Positions 6,101 through 7,345 of a stretch of 7,345 nucleotides of DNA are shown here, piece after piece (position 1 is the first letter of the stretch; the number at the start of each line of letters is the position of its first letter). This DNA comes from Pseudomonadota bacterium (GTDB taxonomy: Bacteria > Pseudomonadota > Alphaproteobacteria > Caulobacterales > Caulobacteraceae): assembly GCA_023428785.1 (NCBI GenBank), contig JAEYWU010000054.1:1-7345 (forward strand), written 5' to 3'. The position numbers and the translations under genes are program-made. The notes beneath the pieces are model-generated. The model was not told where the DNA came from. It did no database searches and saw only the letters and a list, made by a program, of their open reading frames with translations.

Positions 6101-6577
6101 ATGTCCTGCGGTCTCGCCGTCGCTGCGGCGCTTCTTCTGAGCGATCCGACCGTCACCGCCGTCCAGCCGGCGCCACCACCGACGACCCTGGCCGAGGAGC
6201 CGATGTACGCCGACATCGTGGCCCGGTCTCGCACCCTCAAGGCCATCGTCGACGCCTGGATCTCTGGCGGTGCGGCCGAGGACGCCACCTTCGCAGAGCG
6301 GACCGACTTCATCGACTTCCGGGTCGCGGCGCTTGAACTGTCCGAACGCGACATGGCCGGACACATCGATCTGCGCGAACGCGGCACGGACGGCGATCTG
6401 CGCTGCATCCTTCGGGGTCTGTCGGAGGATCTGCCGCGCCGCGTCGATGTGCTGGCATCGGCGGAAACCCCGAACGCCCGGGCCGACGCCTTGTCGGAGC
6501 TGTCCTATCTGCTGAACGACAACGTCGAGGTCGTCACCTCGCCTCCGGGTCCGGACGCCGGCGCCCCGCCGTTCTAG
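6101..6577 (+). CDS. Uncharacterised, possibly exported protein
   Basis: I do not recognise this 158-residue protein. Its N-terminus has a hydrophobic run (4-13) followed by a Thr/Val/Ala stretch and a Pro-rich linker (23-27). This suggests a signal peptide or membrane anchor, although the usual positive charge at the start is missing. Cys3 is too near the terminus for a normal lipobox. The rest (about 34-145) looks helical and charged, with only one other cysteine (Cys102), and the C-terminus is Pro/Gly-rich. A strong Shine-Dalgarno, an upstream in-frame stop and normal local codon use support a real gene. It is divergent from pgi and convergent with the DsbD-type gene, and the two share a CTAG at their ends. 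Function unknown; periplasmic location is a guess. Confidence 0.75.
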   Translation: MSCGLAVAAALLLSDPTVTAVQPAPPPTTLAEEPMYADIVARSRTLKAIVDAWISGGAAEDATFAERTDFIDFRVAALELSERDMAGHIDLRERGTDGDLRCILRGLSEDLPRRVDVLASAETPNARADALSELSYLLNDNVEVVTSPPGPDAGAPPF

Positions 6578-7345
6578 CCGCCGGCCGCTCGCTCCAGGGC
6601 CGCGGCCACCATGCCGTCTGTAAGAAGCTGCGGCAGGATTTCCGGCTCCCCTCCGTGGGCCGGATAGACCAGATAGAGCGGGACCCCTGACCGGCCATGA
6701 AGAGCCAGTTCGGCTGCGATGGCGTCGTCACGGCGCGTCCAGTCCGCGACCAGATAGGCGGCGTCAGCCTCATCCAGAGCGCGGGCGACACGGCTCGAGG
6801 ACAGGGCGGTGGCCTCATTGGTCTTGCAGCTCAAGCACCAGTCGGCAGTGAAGTTGACCAGGACGGGTCGGCCCTCGGCGCGGAGCGCGGCAAGGCGCTC
6901 GGGCGACCAGGCGTCAGACGCAAGGGTCGAACCCATCTCCGGCGCCGAGCGTGGCGCGACGGAGGCCCAGGCGAGCCCCGCCATGGCCAGTAGGGCCACC
7001 GCAGCGGTCAGCGCGAAGCTCGGCGGTCGGCGCCAGCCTTCCATCTCGGCGGTCTGGCGACGGCCCCAGAGGACGAGGGCCAATGAGGCCAGGAGCGCGG
7101 CCAGGGCAAGGATGACGGTCGGGCCCACACCGGCCTGACGCCAGAAGACCCAGCTCAGCCAAAGCGCCGCGCCATACATCGGCAGGGCAAGGACCGCCTT
7201 GGCCCGCGAGAGCCACGGACCAGGCCGGGGCAAAGCGCGCATCAGGGCCGGCGACAGGCTGATCACGACGAACGGCAGGGCGAAGCCGAGGCCGAGAGCT
7301 GCGAAGACAGCCAAGGCCACCGGCGCGGGCTGCACGGCGGCGAAG
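6574..7345 (-). CDS. dsbD: DsbD-type thiol:disulfide interchange protein, C-terminal part (5' end outside window)
   Basis: DsbD/ScsB proteins carry electrons from cytoplasmic thioredoxin across the inner membrane to periplasmic thiol proteins. Only the last 256 residues are in the window, and the frame runs off the right edge, so the GTG at 7335 is internal and not a start. The visible part begins in the last helices of the DsbD membrane domain, including GLGFALPF and PMYGAALWLSW. Four hydrophobic segments lie roughly at 8-37, 49-69, 75-92 and 109-129 of the visible protein. A periplasmic thioredoxin-fold domain follows. It has the redox motif WCLSCK (cysteines about 170 and 173) and the cis-proline loop SGVPLYLVY. 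The membrane-domain cysteines and any N-terminal domain lie outside the window, so DsbD and ScsB cannot be told apart. The stop overlaps that of the 6101 gene. Confidence 0.88.
   Translation of the reverse strand, partial: FAAVQPAPVALAVFAALGLGFALPFVVISLSPALMRALPRPGPWLSRAKAVLALPMYGAALWLSWVFWRQAGVGPTVILALAALLASLALVLWGRRQTAEMEGWRRPPSFALTAAVALLAMAGLAWASVAPRSAPEMGSTLASDAWSPERLAALRAEGRPVLVNFTADWCLSCKTNEATALSSSRVARALDEADAAYLVADWTRRDDAIAAELALHGRSGVPLYLVYPAHGGEPEILPQLLTDGMVAAALERAAGG

Noticed and set aside
4494..6140. 548-codon plus-strand open frame opposite pgi
   Set aside because: Same shadow effect: it mirrors pgi, has an Arg/Gln/His-rich composition, and shows no family resemblance.
1..7345. CRISPR array, insertion sequence, prophage, toxin-antitoxin or defence genes
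   Set aside because: I saw no regularly spaced repeats, transposase or integrase motifs, terminal inverted repeats, or recognised defence domains. The content is ordinary chromosomal housekeeping.

Overview
The window is GC-rich, tightly packed chromosomal DNA. It carries an xseB, csaA, ispA, dxs gene string and a DUF2141 protein. The protein sequences, the operon order and the alanine/arginine-rich codon use point to an alphaproteobacterium, most likely of the Caulobacteraceae (Brevundimonas/Caulobacter/Phenylobacterium type). That placement is inferred from resemblance, not from a search.

Layout. Bases 1-424 have no credible gene. They hold several inverted repeats and a weak candidate terminator downstream of dxs. 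Bases 425-3873 on the minus strand form one operon, transcribed xseB (exonuclease VII small subunit), csaA (tRNA-binding-fold chaperone), ispA (farnesyl diphosphate synthase), dxs (1-deoxy-D-xylulose-5-phosphate synthase). The first two junctions are stop/start overlaps; the last gap is 34 bases. Bases 3874-3998 are a divergent intergenic region with a good sigma70-like promoter reading rightward into a secreted DUF2141 protein (3999-4445, +). That gene ends three bases from the convergent stop of pgi (glucose-6-phosphate isomerase, 4449-6032, -). A 68-base gap separates pgi from a divergent, unrecognised, possibly exported 158-residue protein (6101-6577, +). Its stop codon overlaps, within a CTAG, the stop of a DsbD-type thiol:disulfide reductase that runs off the right edge (6574-7345, -).

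How the genes work together. Dxs makes DXP, the entry compound of the MEP isoprenoid pathway, and IspA condenses the resulting C5 units to farnesyl diphosphate. XseB is the usual co-transcribed passenger of this pair in proteobacteria. CsaA is an extra member between xseB and ispA. Pgi belongs to central sugar metabolism. The DUF2141 protein and the DsbD-type protein act in or across the cell envelope.

The window is mainly housekeeping and I see no clear novel system. The most notable point is ispA. Its conserved N-terminus has no in-frame ATG, GTG or TTG, and the best start is a CTG overlapping the csaA stop, preceded by a strong Shine-Dalgarno sequence. Automated callers would probably truncate it to a GTG 38 codons downstream.
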